A DNA stretch of 64,000 nt, taken from NCBI RefSeq assembly GCF_001463905.1, contig NZ_BBWR01000006.1:1-64000 (forward strand), read 5' to 3'. Source of the stretch: Aureimonas frigidaquae. Lineage in GTDB: Bacteria > Pseudomonadota > Alphaproteobacteria > Rhizobiales > Rhizobiaceae. The notes under the pieces were generated by a model, which did no database searches, had not been told where the DNA came from, and saw only the letters and a list, made by a program, of their open reading frames with translations. Positions 40,123 through 48,987 of the stretch are shown piece after piece (position 1 is the stretch's first letter; each line of letters starts with the position of its first letter). Made by a program: the position numbers and the translations under genes.

Positions 40123-40659
40123 GTGACACGACGCCTGACAATCATCCTTCTGGCACTCTTCCTGCTGCCCGGCGTGGCGCTGGCCCATGGCCCGTCCCGG
40201 CAGAAGCACGCCACGAAAATCGCGGTCGACATGACGCCCGAGGCGGTCTGGCAGAAGGTCGGCAATTTCGACGATCTGTCCTGGAACCCGCTCGTCGCCA
40301 AGGTCGAGGCGCAGCCCGGCAATGCGGTCGGCACGGTCCGCACGGTCACGCTGAAGGACGGCGGCACCCTGGTCCAGGAACTGTACAAATACGATGCGGC
40401 CAAGATGAGCTACCAGCTCCAGATGCCGCAGATCGACGTCAAGCTCCTGCCCGTGACGAACTATAGCGAGTTCCTGACGGTCAAACCGCTGGATGGCGGC
40501 AAGCGCGCGGAAATCGAGATCCGCAGCGCCTATTACCGCGCCTATCCCAACAACGATCCACCGGCCGACCAGAACGACGCCGCTGCCAACGCAGCCGTTG
40601 CGGCCATGCAGGAAAAGGTGGTCGAGGGTCTCGCCGCGCATCTGGCATCCGGATCCTGA
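40123..40659 (+). CDS. Secreted SRPBCC (START-like) family protein
   Basis: A 178-residue protein with a signal peptide (LTIILLALFLLPGVALAHG) and a polyketide-cyclase/START-like fold: MTPEAVWQKVGNFDDLSWNPLVAKVEA and GTVRTVTLKDGGTLVQEL. Most SRPBCC proteins are cytoplasmic, but exported ones recur at PQQ-dehydrogenase loci. I prefer GTG 40123 because AGGGGAGG lies five bases before it; ATG 40105 would place that site inside the gene. It opens a three-gene run with the propeller and Cys-rich protein. Confidence 0.78.
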   Translation: MTRRLTIILLALFLLPGVALAHGPSRQKHATKIAVDMTPEAVWQKVGNFDDLSWNPLVAKVEAQPGNAVGTVRTVTLKDGGTLVQELYKYDAAKMSYQLQMPQIDVKLLPVTNYSEFLTVKPLDGGKRAEIEIRSAYYRAYPNNDPPADQNDAAANAAVAAMQEKVVEGLAAHLASGS

Positions 40660-40662
40660 CCA

Positions 40663-41646
40663 ATGCGCGCCATGGCGCTCGAGGCTGTCGCCGGGGCGCT
40701 GTTCGTCACAGCCGCGCTCGCCCCTCCGTCTGCAAGCGCAGGGGATATCGGCTTCGTGACAAACCAGTCCTCGGACGATCTGTCGGTGGTGGACTTTAGC
40801 ATCATGCGGGAGTTGGAGCGCATACCGATCGGCGGCCGTCCGGCCGGCGTGGCGGTGCCGCCCGACGGCCGGCGCGCCTATGTCACCAGCCCCGAATCGG
40901 GCGAGTTGACGGTCATCGACACCGGGTCGCATGCGGTCTCCGGACGCATCAAGCTCGGCGGCGGCCCGCTCGGGATCGCCGTGCATCCGTCCGGCACGCC
41001 GGTCTATGTCGCGGACTGGTATGCGCATACGCTTTCCGTGGTAGACCCGGACGCAATGGCCGTGACCCATCGCCTGAAGACAGGTCTTTCGCCCTCCGGC
41101 GTCGCCGTTTCGCCGGACGGGGCGCTGGTGGTGACGGCCGACAGGGATTCCGACAGCGTCTCCCTGTTCGACACGGCATCACTGGAGCGCCTGGGCGTGA
41201 TCGCCGTGGGTCAGCGCCCGTTCGGCCTGAGCTTTTCCGATGACGGATCGGAGCTTTACGTGGCCAATGTCGCCTCCAACGACGTGACGGTGATCCGTGT
41301 TGCGGACCGTACGGTGCGCGGCCGGGCCGCCGTGGGCGACAGGCCCTATGCCGTCGTGGCGGCCGGGGGCCGGCTTTTCGTGTCCGACCAGCATGGCGGC
41401 ACGGTCAGCGTGCTGGACGCCGCAAGCCTGGAGCGGCTGGCTGAAATCGGCGTCGGGGAATATCCGGAAGGCCTGGCCGTTTCGGCCGACAAAGGCCATG
41501 TCTTCGTGGCGAACTGGTTCGACAACAGCGTCATGAAGATCGATGTCGAAACGCTGGCGGTCGAGGCGGATGTGACGGTGGGCGACGGGCCGCGCGCCTT
41601 CGGCGCCTTCGTCGCGCACCTGCCGGAGGATGGGAGGAAACCATGA
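40663..41646 (+). CDS. YVTN-type beta-propeller protein (quinoprotein-associated)
   Basis: A 327-residue exported protein. A signal peptide (about residues 1-26) is followed by roughly seven repeats of the type RPAGVAVPPDGRRAYVTSPESGELTVID, the YVTN/lactonase-like seven-bladed propeller. It starts 3 bases after the SRPBCC stop and overlaps the next gene by ATGA. Propellers of this kind accompany PQQ-dehydrogenase loci; a role in handling the cofactor or a partner protein is inference. Confidence 0.83.
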   Translation: MRAMALEAVAGALFVTAALAPPSASAGDIGFVTNQSSDDLSVVDFSIMRELERIPIGGRPAGVAVPPDGRRAYVTSPESGELTVIDTGSHAVSGRIKLGGGPLGIAVHPSGTPVYVADWYAHTLSVVDPDAMAVTHRLKTGLSPSGVAVSPDGALVVTADRDSDSVSLFDTASLERLGVIAVGQRPFGLSFSDDGSELYVANVASNDVTVIRVADRTVRGRAAVGDRPYAVVAAGGRLFVSDQHGGTVSVLDAASLERLAEIGVGEYPEGLAVSADKGHVFVANWFDNSVMKIDVETLAVEADVTVGDGPRAFGAFVAHLPEDGRKP

Positions 41647-41993
41647 TCGATCGACGCCGCATCATCGCCGGAGCCGCCTTGTGCGCCATGCTGGGGGCGG
41701 GCCCCTCGGCTGCGGTGGTCAACGATTATCCGACAGAGGCCATCGCCGATTATGTCTTTGCCTGCATGCAGAGCAACGGGCAAACCCAGGCGGCGCTGCG
41801 GCAATGCGCCTGCTCCTTCGACGTGGTGGCGTCCGTCGTGCCCTATGCCCGCTATGTCGAAGCCAGCACCTACCTGTCCATGGGGCAGGTGACGGGAGAG
41901 AAGGGTGTCATCTTCCGCACCTCCGCCCCCGCCAAGGCCGCCATTGCCGATCTGCGCCGCGCGCAGGCGGAGGCCGAGATCCGCTGCTTCTGA
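41643..41993 (+). CDS. Small secreted cysteine-containing protein
   Basis: A 116-residue protein with a signal peptide (RRIIAGAALCAMLGAGPSAA). The mature part has Cys in FACMQSNG, RQCACSFD and a C-terminal IRCF, probably forming two disulfides. Similar small proteins occur in methanol-dehydrogenase neighbourhoods, but I know no activity. It overlaps the propeller gene by ATGA and converges on the SoxYZ-like gene. Confidence 0.68.
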   Translation: MIDRRRIIAGAALCAMLGAGPSAAVVNDYPTEAIADYVFACMQSNGQTQAALRQCACSFDVVASVVPYARYVEASTYLSMGQVTGEKGVIFRTSAPAKAAIADLRRAQAEAEIRCF

Positions 41994-42006
41994 TCCGCCG
42001 CGCGGG

Positions 42007-42798
42007 TCAGCTTGCCCCCGGCGTGAAGCTGCGCGCGAAAGTCCGGCCATCCGTATCGTCCGCGGTGACGGTGAAGGTTCCGTCGGCGCCCGCGTAGCGG
42101 AAACGGAAGTTCGGATCTTCCGAGATGCTGATGCCGCCGCTCATGGACAGGAACGGCTTCCCATCCAGGAGGATGCGCAGGTCCGAGACGAAGTGGGCGG
42201 GTATGTAGAGATGCGTGATCTGGTCGCGCTGCAGCCCGGAATTGTTCGGATGGCGGATCATGAGCTGCGCCTCGCGGGAAGGTCCGTCGGCCGCGTCGAT
42301 CAGTCTGCGCAGGCGCATTTCGCCCAAGGTTCGGGCCGACTCTGCCGGATCGCGCGCCGCCGGCGCGGCGCAGCCGCCTGAGGCCTTTACGTAACGCACC
42401 GCCTGGTGCAACTGCCCATCGGCCGTCTCGGCGACGATGCGCACATTGCTGTAGGCGTTGACGCGGATCCGCGTTTCGATGGATTCGATCCGGGCGCCGT
42501 CTCCGATCTCGAAGGTGGCGGCCACGGGCGCGGGGTTTTCGTCCACGATGAGCGTCAGCCTGCGGATGTCGCGCGCCGGGTCGAGGTGCAGAGTCACCGG
42601 TACAGTGGCAGGGTCGGGCGCGCGCGGCGGCGCGTCGAGCGCCACGACGCCGTCACTCTCGGCGATGGGCTTGCTTCCATAGAGCGTGTCGCGCAGCTCC
42701 GGCCAGCTTCCGGCCGGCTCCTCAGCGCGGGCCAGGGGCGATGCGGCGATTCCGATGGTAAGTACGGCAATCCGTGCCGTGGCGTGAAGGCAGTTCAT
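42007..42798 (-). CDS. Quinoprotein dehydrogenase-associated SoxYZ-like carrier protein
   Basis: A 263-residue exported protein. After a signal peptide (about 1-26), a SoxY-like domain ends in ASGGCAAP with Cys143, where SoxY has its carrier Cys. A SoxZ-like domain follows (about 165-263, HPNNSGLQRD and HYIPAHF-like strands). In sulfur oxidation SoxYZ carries thiosulfate on that Cys; the quinoprotein-associated fusion form has unknown cargo. It lies just downstream of the metallohydrolase gene on the minus strand. Confidence 0.85.
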   Translation of the reverse strand: MNCLHATARIAVLTIGIAASPLARAEEPAGSWPELRDTLYGSKPIAESDGVVALDAPPRAPDPATVPVTLHLDPARDIRRLTLIVDENPAPVAATFEIGDGARIESIETRIRVNAYSNVRIVAETADGQLHQAVRYVKASGGCAAPAARDPAESARTLGEMRLRRLIDAADGPSREAQLMIRHPNNSGLQRDQITHLYIPAHFVSDLRILLDGKPFLSMSGGISISEDPNFRFRYAGADGTFTVTADDTDGRTFARSFTPGAS

Positions 42799-42864
42799 GA
42801 CCGTTCCTCCGAGAGAACGGTGCCCAGGGGCAATGTGATGCCGGACGGCGCCTTTGGGAAGGGG

Positions 42865-43857
42865 TCATTCCCATTCCAGTTCCGTGTAGGCCGCCGTGGC
42901 GTTCTGCCCGCGATAGTGATCGAAGAGCTCCCAGCGCCCGCGCTCGCTTTCGGCCGCCGTGTCCTGCACGGTGGACAGGCCGCGTCCGGCCGCGATGGCG
43001 GCGCGGATGTCGGCAGCCAGTCGTTCCAGGTAGCGCCGTTCGTCGGCAAGCGCGTCCGGCCAGGGAAGGGGCGCCGGTCCGTGTCCGGGCACGACCTGGC
43101 GCGCCGGAATCCTGGCAAGTTCGGGCAGGAGGGCCAGCCAGCCCCGCAGGCTGCCATCGAGCGTCGGAACATGGCGGCTGAACAGAAGGTCTCCCGCCAA
43201 AAGGAGGGAGGCTGCCTCGTCCAGCACGGTCAGATCATTGTCTGTATGGGCGGTCGGCCAGGCCTTCAGAAGGAGCCGTCGCCCACCGAGATCGAGCGTC
43301 AGCGTGTCGCTGACGGCGATGTCCGCCGCGAAGAACACGAAGTCCGACGGCGCGCCGCCCTGCCGCCGCGTTTCCAGTTCGGCGTAGAAAGTGCTGCGCG
43401 CGGCGATCGCGGCATCGTAGCGGCCATGCGCGACGATCTGCGCGCCTGCCTCCCGAAGGCTCTGCGCGCCCGCGCTGTGGTCCGGGTGCATATGGGTCAG
43501 GATCAGGTAGGCGATGGGCTTGTCGGTGACGGCGCGGACCGCCTCCACGATCATTCGGCCCATGCGCGGTGCGCCGCCCGAATCAATCACGGCCACACTC
43601 CTGGACCCGACCACGAAGCCGATATTGGACGTATCTCCGCCCAAATGCGCATCTGGCACTGCAACATGGCCGACATGAACATAGGTGCCGGGCGCGACCT
43701 GACGGAAGGCGAGGCTGTCCTGCGCCGCTCGTGCGGGGCCGGCCAGCAAGAGAGCAAGGGCGCCGAGCCCTTGCAGCACCGCACGTCGGGAAGTTTTCCC
43801 TATCGTAAACCGATAACCGTTCCAAACAGAAGCGGGGCACACGGCCGAGTTGCGCAT
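42865..43857 (-). CDS. Quinoprotein relay system zinc metallohydrolase
   Basis: A 331-residue metallo-beta-lactamase-fold protein. A Tat-like leader (KTSRRAVLQGLGALALLL) precedes the domain; zinc ligands are in THMHPDHSAG (H122, H124, D126, H127), with AHTDNDLTVL and VVPGHGP further on. These hydrolases pair with the SoxYZ-like carrier at PQQ-dehydrogenase loci; substrate unknown. The start is uncertain: ATG 43857 gives a sensible leader, ATG 43890 adds 11 residues, and the frame stays open to 44073 in AT-rich DNA. Confidence 0.8.
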   Translation of the reverse strand: MRNSAVCPASVWNGYRFTIGKTSRRAVLQGLGALALLLAGPARAAQDSLAFRQVAPGTYVHVGHVAVPDAHLGGDTSNIGFVVGSRSVAVIDSGGAPRMGRMIVEAVRAVTDKPIAYLILTHMHPDHSAGAQSLREAGAQIVAHGRYDAAIAARSTFYAELETRRQGGAPSDFVFFAADIAVSDTLTLDLGGRRLLLKAWPTAHTDNDLTVLDEAASLLLAGDLLFSRHVPTLDGSLRGWLALLPELARIPARQVVPGHGPAPLPWPDALADERRYLERLAADIRAAIAAGRGLSTVQDTAAESERGRWELFDHYRGQNATAAYTELEWE

Positions 43858-43923
43858 GAGAACCAGAGCGTGCTTGCGGCCCTGTTGCATGAACCTTGCC
43901 CCGAAGATGACCGCCTTCCCTAG

Positions 43924-44348
43924 AGAGTATCTTAATAAATACAATTCTGAAATTCCTCCCTGCGGCACATTATCCAATTTTAAACTGGCTTTCGGCCGTT
44001 CCTGAACTTTGTTGTGGATCGGTTCCACTTGATTAGCCAGGAAATTGAACTGATATATGCGACGCAAAATCATGTATTAATGCAGTGCACAATATTGAGT
44101 TCGGTTTTATACTTGCATATCCAGACCTGCCGTCCTAGCTTCTCCCTTGGTTTCCGGCTTCAAGGCTGTCGATGTTGGGAGCGTCGACAGATCTCGAAGG
44201 CCTCGGTAGGGCGAACATCAACGGTGCCCACCAGGACCCCTAACGGCGGTCGTGACACGCTGCCGGAAACCGTCCCCATAAACAGTGGCGTTGATCTGTG
44301 CGGCTTGTCGCCGCGCCGGTTTGCTGACGCTCGCCTTGGGAGGAAACC
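43924..44348. promoter_or_regulatory. AT-rich divergent control region upstream of xoxF
   Basis: This gap separates the minus-strand metallohydrolase from xoxF and is the most AT-rich stretch of the block up to about 44125. It holds the dyad GTGGA-TCGGT-TCCAC (44014-44028), the palindrome CAATATTG (44090-44097), and TTGAGT (44095) spaced 17 from TATCCA (44118), a possible xoxF promoter. The last 220 bases are a GC-rich leader ending in GGGAGG before the GTG start. No ORF is convincing here. Confidence 0.35.
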
Positions 44349-46232
44349 GTGCTGAAATCCATGACGAAGGCGGCCGCCGCCTCGACGATGCTGCTCGCCC
44401 CTATCCTGCTTCTTACGAACGGCGGGGCCCTGGCGAACGATGCGCTGGCCGAGCTTGGGAAGGATCCCAAGAACTGGGTCATGCAATCGGGCGACTACGC
44501 CAACCAGCGCTACTCGCCGATCAAGAACATCAACAAGGACAATGTGGGCGATATGCAGGTCGCCTGGTCCTTCTCGACCGGCGTTCTGCGTGGCCATGAG
44601 GGCGGGCCGCTCGTCATCGGCGATACGATGTATGTGCATACGCCGTTCCCCAACATCGTCTATGCGCTGGACCTTGCGGAAGACGGCGCCATCAAGTGGA
44701 AATACGAGCCGCGCCAGGATGCGAACGTCATTCCCGTCATGTGCTGCGACACGGTCAATCGCGGCGTCGCCTATGCGCCGGCCGAAGGCGACCGCCCGGC
44801 CCTGATCATCCTGCACCAGGCCGATACGTCGGTCGTAGCGCTCAATGCGGAAAGCGGCGAGCAGGTCTGGTCCGTGAAGAACGGCGATGCTTCCAAGGGC
44901 GAGACGGGCACGGCCGCTCCGCTCATCGTCAGGGACAAGGTCTATATCGGCATTTCGGGCGGCGAGTTCGGCGTACGCGGATCGCTCACCGCCTACAATC
45001 TGAAGGACGGCTCGCAAGCCTGGCGCGCCTATTCCACCGGTCCGGACGCGGAAATGCTCTTCGATCCGGAAAAGACGACGGAGCTCGGCAAGCCGGTCGG
45101 CAAGGATTCCTCCCTGAAGACCTGGGAAGGCGAGCAGTGGAAGATCGGCGGCGGAACGACCTGGGGTTGGTTCTCCTACGATCCGGAGACGAACCTCGTC
45201 TATTACGGCTCAGGCAATCCCTCGACCTGGAACCCCTCGCAGCGGCCGGGCGACAATAAATGGTCCATGACCATCTTCGCGCGGGATGCCGATACCGGCA
45301 TGGCCAAATGGGTCTATCAGATGACCCCGCATGACGAATGGGACTTCGACGGCGTCAACGAAATGATCCTCGCCGATATCGATGTCGGCGGCCAGCAGCG
45401 CAAGGCGCTCGTCCACTTCGACCGCAACGGCTTTGCCTATACGCTCGACCGGGAGACCGGCGAACTCCTCGTGGCCAAGAAGTACGACCCCGTCGTCAAC
45501 TGGGCCACGGAAGTGGTGATGGACAAGAATTCCGACCAGTACGGGCGTCCGCAGGTCGTGGAGCAATATTCCACCGCCGCCAACGGCGAGGACGTGAACA
45601 CGACCGGCATCTGCCCGGCCGCGCTCGGCACCAAGGATCAGCAACCGGCCTCCTACTCGCCCGATACCGGCCTCTTCTACGTGCCGACCAACCATGTCTG
45701 CATGGATTACGAACCGTTCCGCGTGGCCTATACGGCGGGCCAGCCCTATGTCGGCGCCACGCTGTCCATGTATCCGGCGCCCAACAGCCATGGCGGCATG
45801 GGCAACTTCATCGCCTGGGATGCCGGCACGGGCGAGATCAAGTGGACCATCCCCGAGAAGTTCTCGGTCTGGTCCGGGGCGCTGGCGACAGCCGGCGGCG
45901 TCGTCTTCTACGGCACGCTCGAAGGCTACCTGAAGGCGGTGGATGCCGATACGGGCAAGGAGCTCTACTCCTTCAAGACCCCTTCGGGCATCATCGGCAA
46001 CGTCACGACCTATGAGCGGGACGGTCAGCAATACATCGCCATCCTGTCGGGCATCGGCGGCTGGGCCGGCATCGGCCTGGCGGCGGGCCTGACCGACTCC
46101 AATGACGGCCTCGGCGCCGTGGGCGGCTATGCCTCCCTGTCGCGCTATACGGCGCTCGGCGGGCAGCTCACGGTCTTTACCGTGCCCGACCAGACCGCAT
46201 CCTCGGCGACCGAGGGCAGCACGGCCAACTGA
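44349..46232 (+). CDS. xoxF: Lanthanide-dependent methanol dehydrogenase XoxF
   Basis: A 627-residue periplasmic PQQ quinoprotein oxidising methanol. A signal peptide (about 1-29) precedes an eight-bladed propeller. The vicinal disulfide is C132-C133 (VMCCDTV). Metal ligands E206 (GGEFG), N290 (GSGNPS) and the catalytic D332 are joined by D334 in [11 protein letters not shown]; that extra Asp marks lanthanide enzymes, while calcium MxaF enzymes have Ala there. Translation starts at GTG 44349 after GGGAGG. A 15-bp hairpin separates it from the cytochrome gene. No mxaF is in the window. Confidence 0.95.
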   Translation: MLKSMTKAAAASTMLLAPILLLTNGGALANDALAELGKDPKNWVMQSGDYANQRYSPIKNINKDNVGDMQVAWSFSTGVLRGHEGGPLVIGDTMYVHTPFPNIVYALDLAEDGAIKWKYEPRQDANVIPVMCCDTVNRGVAYAPAEGDRPALIILHQADTSVVALNAESGEQVWSVKNGDASKGETGTAAPLIVRDKVYIGISGGEFGVRGSLTAYNLKDGSQAWRAYSTGPDAEMLFDPEKTTELGKPVGKDSSLKTWEGEQWKIGGGTTWGWFSYDPETNLVYYGSGNPSTWNPSQRPGDNKWSMTIFARDADTGMAKWVYQMTPHDEWDFDGVNEMILADIDVGGQQRKALVHFDRNGFAYTLDRETGELLVAKKYDPVVNWATEVVMDKNSDQYGRPQVVEQYSTAANGEDVNTTGICPAALGTKDQQPASYSPDTGLFYVPTNHVCMDYEPFRVAYTAGQPYVGATLSMYPAPNSHGGMGNFIAWDAGTGEIKWTIPEKFSVWSGALATAGGVVFYGTLEGYLKAVDADTGKELYSFKTPSGIIGNVTTYERDGQQYIAILSGIGGWAGIGLAAGLTDSNDGLGAVGGYASLSRYTALGGQLTVFTVPDQTASSATEGSTAN

Positions 46233-46247
46233 TCCCTTGGAGACACA

Positions 46248-46282
46248 AGCCGGGCCCATCACCGCGTGTGGTGGGCCCGGCT
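46248..46282 (+). terminator. 15-bp hairpin between xoxF and the cytochrome gene
   Basis: The arm 46248-46262 (AGCCGGGCCCATCAC) pairs with 46268-46282 (GTGGTGGGCCCGGCT) with a single T-G pair and a CGCGT loop. No T run follows. It probably shields the xoxF 3' end and limits read-through, so xoxF message would exceed that of xoxG and xoxJ. Confidence 0.7.
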
Positions 46283-46319
46283 CCTTCCGTATCGTAGCGT
46301 GATGCATAGGGTAATGCCG

Positions 46320-46955
46320 ATGACCAGAACGATTGCGGCGCTTGCCGGTGCCTTCCTGATCACCACCAGCCTGGCCTATGCCCAGGGCGGCACCACGACG
46401 ACCCCGCCTGCGGCGCCATCGCCCAGCGATCCGGCCGCGGGAAGCGCTCCAGCCGATGCCGGCGCGGCAGGAGCGCCCAAACTGTCCGCCCATCCCTCCG
46501 CCGACACGACGGCCAACGGCACGGAGGCGAGCGAGGGAGACGCCGGAAAATGGGTCGATACGGCCGATGTTCCGACCTGGCATTTCTCCGATGACGGGAC
46601 GGTCGATTTCTACACCTGGCGCGGCTACAAGAAATACACGGCCAACTGCATGCAGTGCCACGGGCCGGATGGCCAGGGCTCGTCCTTCGCCCCCAACCTT
46701 CTCGATTCCCTCAAGCGCATCGATTACTACGCATTCACCGGCATCGTCGTGGGCGGCCAGCAGAATGTCTGGAACTCCAGCGGCAATTCGGTCATGCCCG
46801 CCTGGGGCGAAGACAAGAACGTGATGTGCTATCTGGACGCCATCTACGTCTATCTGCGCGCACGGGCCGACGGCGTCGTGGCCAAGGGCGAGCCCAAGCG
46901 GCCGCCCATCAACGAAGAGGCACGTACGGCGGAAAACGAATGCCTCGGCTTCTGA
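46320..46955 (+). CDS. xoxG: Methanol metabolism-related c-type cytochrome (XoxG-like)
   Basis: A 211-residue exported cytochrome c. After the signal peptide comes a disordered Ala/Pro/Thr stretch (about 22-75), then the haem site NCMQCHGPDG (C110, C113, H114) and a Met-containing region (NSVMPAWGEDKNVMCYLDA). Two more Cys (in VMCYL and NECLGF) give the four-Cys pattern known for methanol-linked cytochromes. It should accept electrons from XoxF. Start ATG 46320 is the nearest to the signal peptide; 46314 and 46302 are alternatives. The end overlaps xoxJ by 16 bases. Confidence 0.85.
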   Translation: MTRTIAALAGAFLITTSLAYAQGGTTTTPPAAPSPSDPAAGSAPADAGAAGAPKLSAHPSADTTANGTEASEGDAGKWVDTADVPTWHFSDDGTVDFYTWRGYKKYTANCMQCHGPDGQGSSFAPNLLDSLKRIDYYAFTGIVVGGQQNVWNSSGNSVMPAWGEDKNVMCYLDAIYVYLRARADGVVAKGEPKRPPINEEARTAENECLGF

Positions 46956-47788
46956 TCCTTCTGGCCGCGCTGATGGCGCCCGTCACGGTCGCCCTGGCAC
47001 AGGACCGGGATTTCGGCGGCGCCATCGAACTGGTCGATCCCGACGTGCTGCGCGTCTGCGCCGATCCCAACTCCTTGCCCTACAGCAACGAGGCGGGCGA
47101 GGGCTTCGAGAACGAACTCGCCACCTTCCTGGCGCAGAAGCTCGGGCGCAAATCGGTCAGCTATACCTATTTTCCGCAGGCCACCGGCTTCGTGCGGATG
47201 ACCCTCGGCATGCATCGATGCGATGTCATCCTGTCCTATCCGCAAGGGGACGAGCTGGTTCAGAACACCAATGCCTATTACCGGACGGCCTATTCGCTGG
47301 TCTATCCGACCGGCAAGGGACTGGACGGGGTGGACACGCTGGAAGACGCGCGGCTCAAGGACAAGCGGATCGGCGTCGTGGCCGGCACGCCGCCGGCAAC
47401 CTTTCTTGCGCGGGCCGGGCTGATGGACAAGGCCAAGGGCTACCAGCTCATGGTCGATACGCGGATCGACAACTCGGCCGTCGACATGATGGCCGACCTG
47501 GAAAACGGCACGATCGACGCGGCCGTGTTGTGGGGGCCGCTCGCCGGCTACTATGCGCGCAAATCGGGCGATGGCTACGCCGTCGTGCCGCTTCTGAAGG
47601 AGCCGCGCGGACCTGCCACAGTGTTCCGCATCACCATGGGCGTCCGGCCGTCCGACCAGGAATGGAAGCGCACCTTGAACCGCGTCATCGCGCAGAACCA
47701 GGACGCCATCGACAAGATCCTCCTGTCCTATGGCATTCCCCTGCTGGACGAGCACAACCAGCCCATCGCCACACCGGAAGGCGGCTGA
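46940..47788 (+). CDS. xoxJ: Quinoprotein dehydrogenase-associated periplasmic binding protein (XoxJ/MxaJ-like)
   Basis: A 282-residue exported protein of the solute-binding fold. Signal peptide to about residue 20, then LRVCADPNSLPYSNEAGEGFENELATFLAQKLG and RCDVILSYPQGDELVQNTNAYYRTAYSLVY, typical of XoxJ/MxaJ. Despite the fold it has no transporter partner of the amino-acid type and is thought to help mature or activate the dehydrogenase. It overlaps the cytochrome gene by 16 bases. Confidence 0.9.
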   Translation: MPRLLILLAALMAPVTVALAQDRDFGGAIELVDPDVLRVCADPNSLPYSNEAGEGFENELATFLAQKLGRKSVSYTYFPQATGFVRMTLGMHRCDVILSYPQGDELVQNTNAYYRTAYSLVYPTGKGLDGVDTLEDARLKDKRIGVVAGTPPATFLARAGLMDKAKGYQLMVDTRIDNSAVDMMADLENGTIDAAVLWGPLAGYYARKSGDGYAVVPLLKEPRGPATVFRITMGVRPSDQEWKRTLNRVIAQNQDAIDKILLSYGIPLLDEHNQPIATPEGG

Positions 47789-47792
47789 CCCG

Positions 47793-48350
47793 ATGCGACG
47801 CTCCGCATCCACCCTTCTGACGGTCCTGTCGCTCGTCTTCGCCGCCCGTGCGCAGGTGAGCGAGCCGGAGGATTACCGTCGCTCGGACTATCGGGCGCCG
47901 ACGCCGGCCACCCTGTCGGGCGCCACGGTCCTGTCTACGGAGGATGCGACCGCCCTGTGGCGTGACGAAGCGGCCATCTTCATAGATGTCCTGCCCCGGG
48001 CGCCGAAGCCTGCCAACCTGCCGCAGGGTACGCTCTGGCATCCGGCGCGCCGGGATGCGATCCCGGGCTCCGCCTGGCTGGTGGATACGGGCTACGGGGA
48101 TCTCGCGCCGGAGACGGAAGCCTATTTCCGCCAGGCGCTGGCAAGGCTGACCAAGGGCGACCGGCAGCACCCGCTCGTCTTCTACTGCCAGCGCGATTGC
48201 TGGATGAGCTGGAACGCCGCCCGCCGGGCCCTGGCGCTCGGCTATGGGTCCGTCGCCTGGTACCCGGACGGAACGGACGGCTGGGCAGAGGACGGGCTGC
48301 CGCTGGAGCGGCACGAGCCCCTGCACCTTGCGCCGGCGGACACTCAGTAG
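47793..48350 (+). CDS. PQQ-dependent catabolism-associated CXXCW motif protein (rhodanese-like)
   Basis: A 185-residue exported protein with a rhodanese-like fold. Signal peptide to about residue 21; AAIFIDVLPRAPKPANLP and IPGSAWLVDTGYGDL follow. The motif is FYCQRDCWMSWNAARRAL, with C132, C136 and W137, so three residues separate the cysteines here although the family name says CXXCW. Its role beside PQQ dehydrogenases is unknown; a thiol or sulfur relay with the SoxYZ-like carrier is an inference. Four bases separate it from xoxJ. Confidence 0.85.
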   Translation: MRRSASTLLTVLSLVFAARAQVSEPEDYRRSDYRAPTPATLSGATVLSTEDATALWRDEAAIFIDVLPRAPKPANLPQGTLWHPARRDAIPGSAWLVDTGYGDLAPETEAYFRQALARLTKGDRQHPLVFYCQRDCWMSWNAARRALALGYGSVAWYPDGTDGWAEDGLPLERHEPLHLAPADTQ

Positions 48351-48958
48351 CCGACGGTGAAACGCTGGCGGATATGCGCCGGCCGCTCGATCTCGTCGAC
48401 CAGCGCAATGGCGTAATCTTCGAACGAGATGCTGGATCCGCCCGCATGGGTCAGGAGTTCGTCACGGCCGAGCCGGAAGCTGCCGGTGCGCTCGCCCGGC
48501 ACGAACATGGCGGAGGGCGACAGGAAGGTCCATTCGAGGTCGTCCGCGCCGCGCAAAAGGTCCAGGAACGCGGCGCCGGCCTGCGCTTCTGCCTTGTAGG
48601 CACCTGGAAAATCGGGCTGATCGATCAGGCGCTGCCCCGGCGCCACCTCCAGGCTGCCCGCGCCGCCCACGACAAGGTAGCGCTTCACGCCCGACGCCCG
48701 CACCGCCGACAGAAGCGCCTGCGGATCGCTGGCCGAAAAATGCACGGCGCTAATCACCGCATCATGCCCTTCCAGAAGCCGCGCCAGAGTTTCAACGTCG
48801 TAGAGATCGCCGGCCCTGGCCACCACCTGCGGCAAGGCGGCAATGCGGTCGGGATTGCGGGCGATCGCCGTGACGCTGTGCCCACGATCGGACAGTTCCT
48901 TCAGGATGCGCGTTCCGGCATTGCCGGATGCGCCGATCAAGGCAACCTTGGCCATCAT
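48344..48958 (-). CDS. NAD(P)-binding NmrA/SDR-like oxidoreductase
   Basis: A 204-residue Rossmann-fold protein: VALIGASGNAGTRILKELSDRGH binds the dinucleotide, and HDAVISAVHF, VKRYLVVGGAGSLEV and the GAYKAEAQAGAAFLDLLR segment fit atypical SDR/NAD(P)H-binding (YwnB/NmrA) proteins. It converges on the rhodanese-like gene with a 7-base overlap and diverges from an HxlR regulator, a common redox-stress pairing. It looks unrelated to methanol oxidation. Confidence 0.83.
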   Translation of the reverse strand: MMAKVALIGASGNAGTRILKELSDRGHSVTAIARNPDRIAALPQVVARAGDLYDVETLARLLEGHDAVISAVHFSASDPQALLSAVRASGVKRYLVVGGAGSLEVAPGQRLIDQPDFPGAYKAEAQAGAAFLDLLRGADDLEWTFLSPSAMFVPGERTGSFRLGRDELLTHAGGSSISFEDYAIALVDEIERPAHIRQRFTVGY

Positions 48959-48987
48959 AAACTCCTTCTGGTCTTCTTTTGCGACTT

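Noticed and set aside
42406-43923. A 505-codon plus-strand frame opposite the SoxYZ-like and metallohydrolase genes
   Set aside because: The minus-strand proteins have clear motifs, signal peptides and ligand residues; this frame has none.
46940-47788. XoxJ as a member of a true amino-acid ABC importer
   Set aside because: No permease or ATPase of that type adjoins it; its sequence and position match the quinoprotein-associated XoxJ/MxaJ group.
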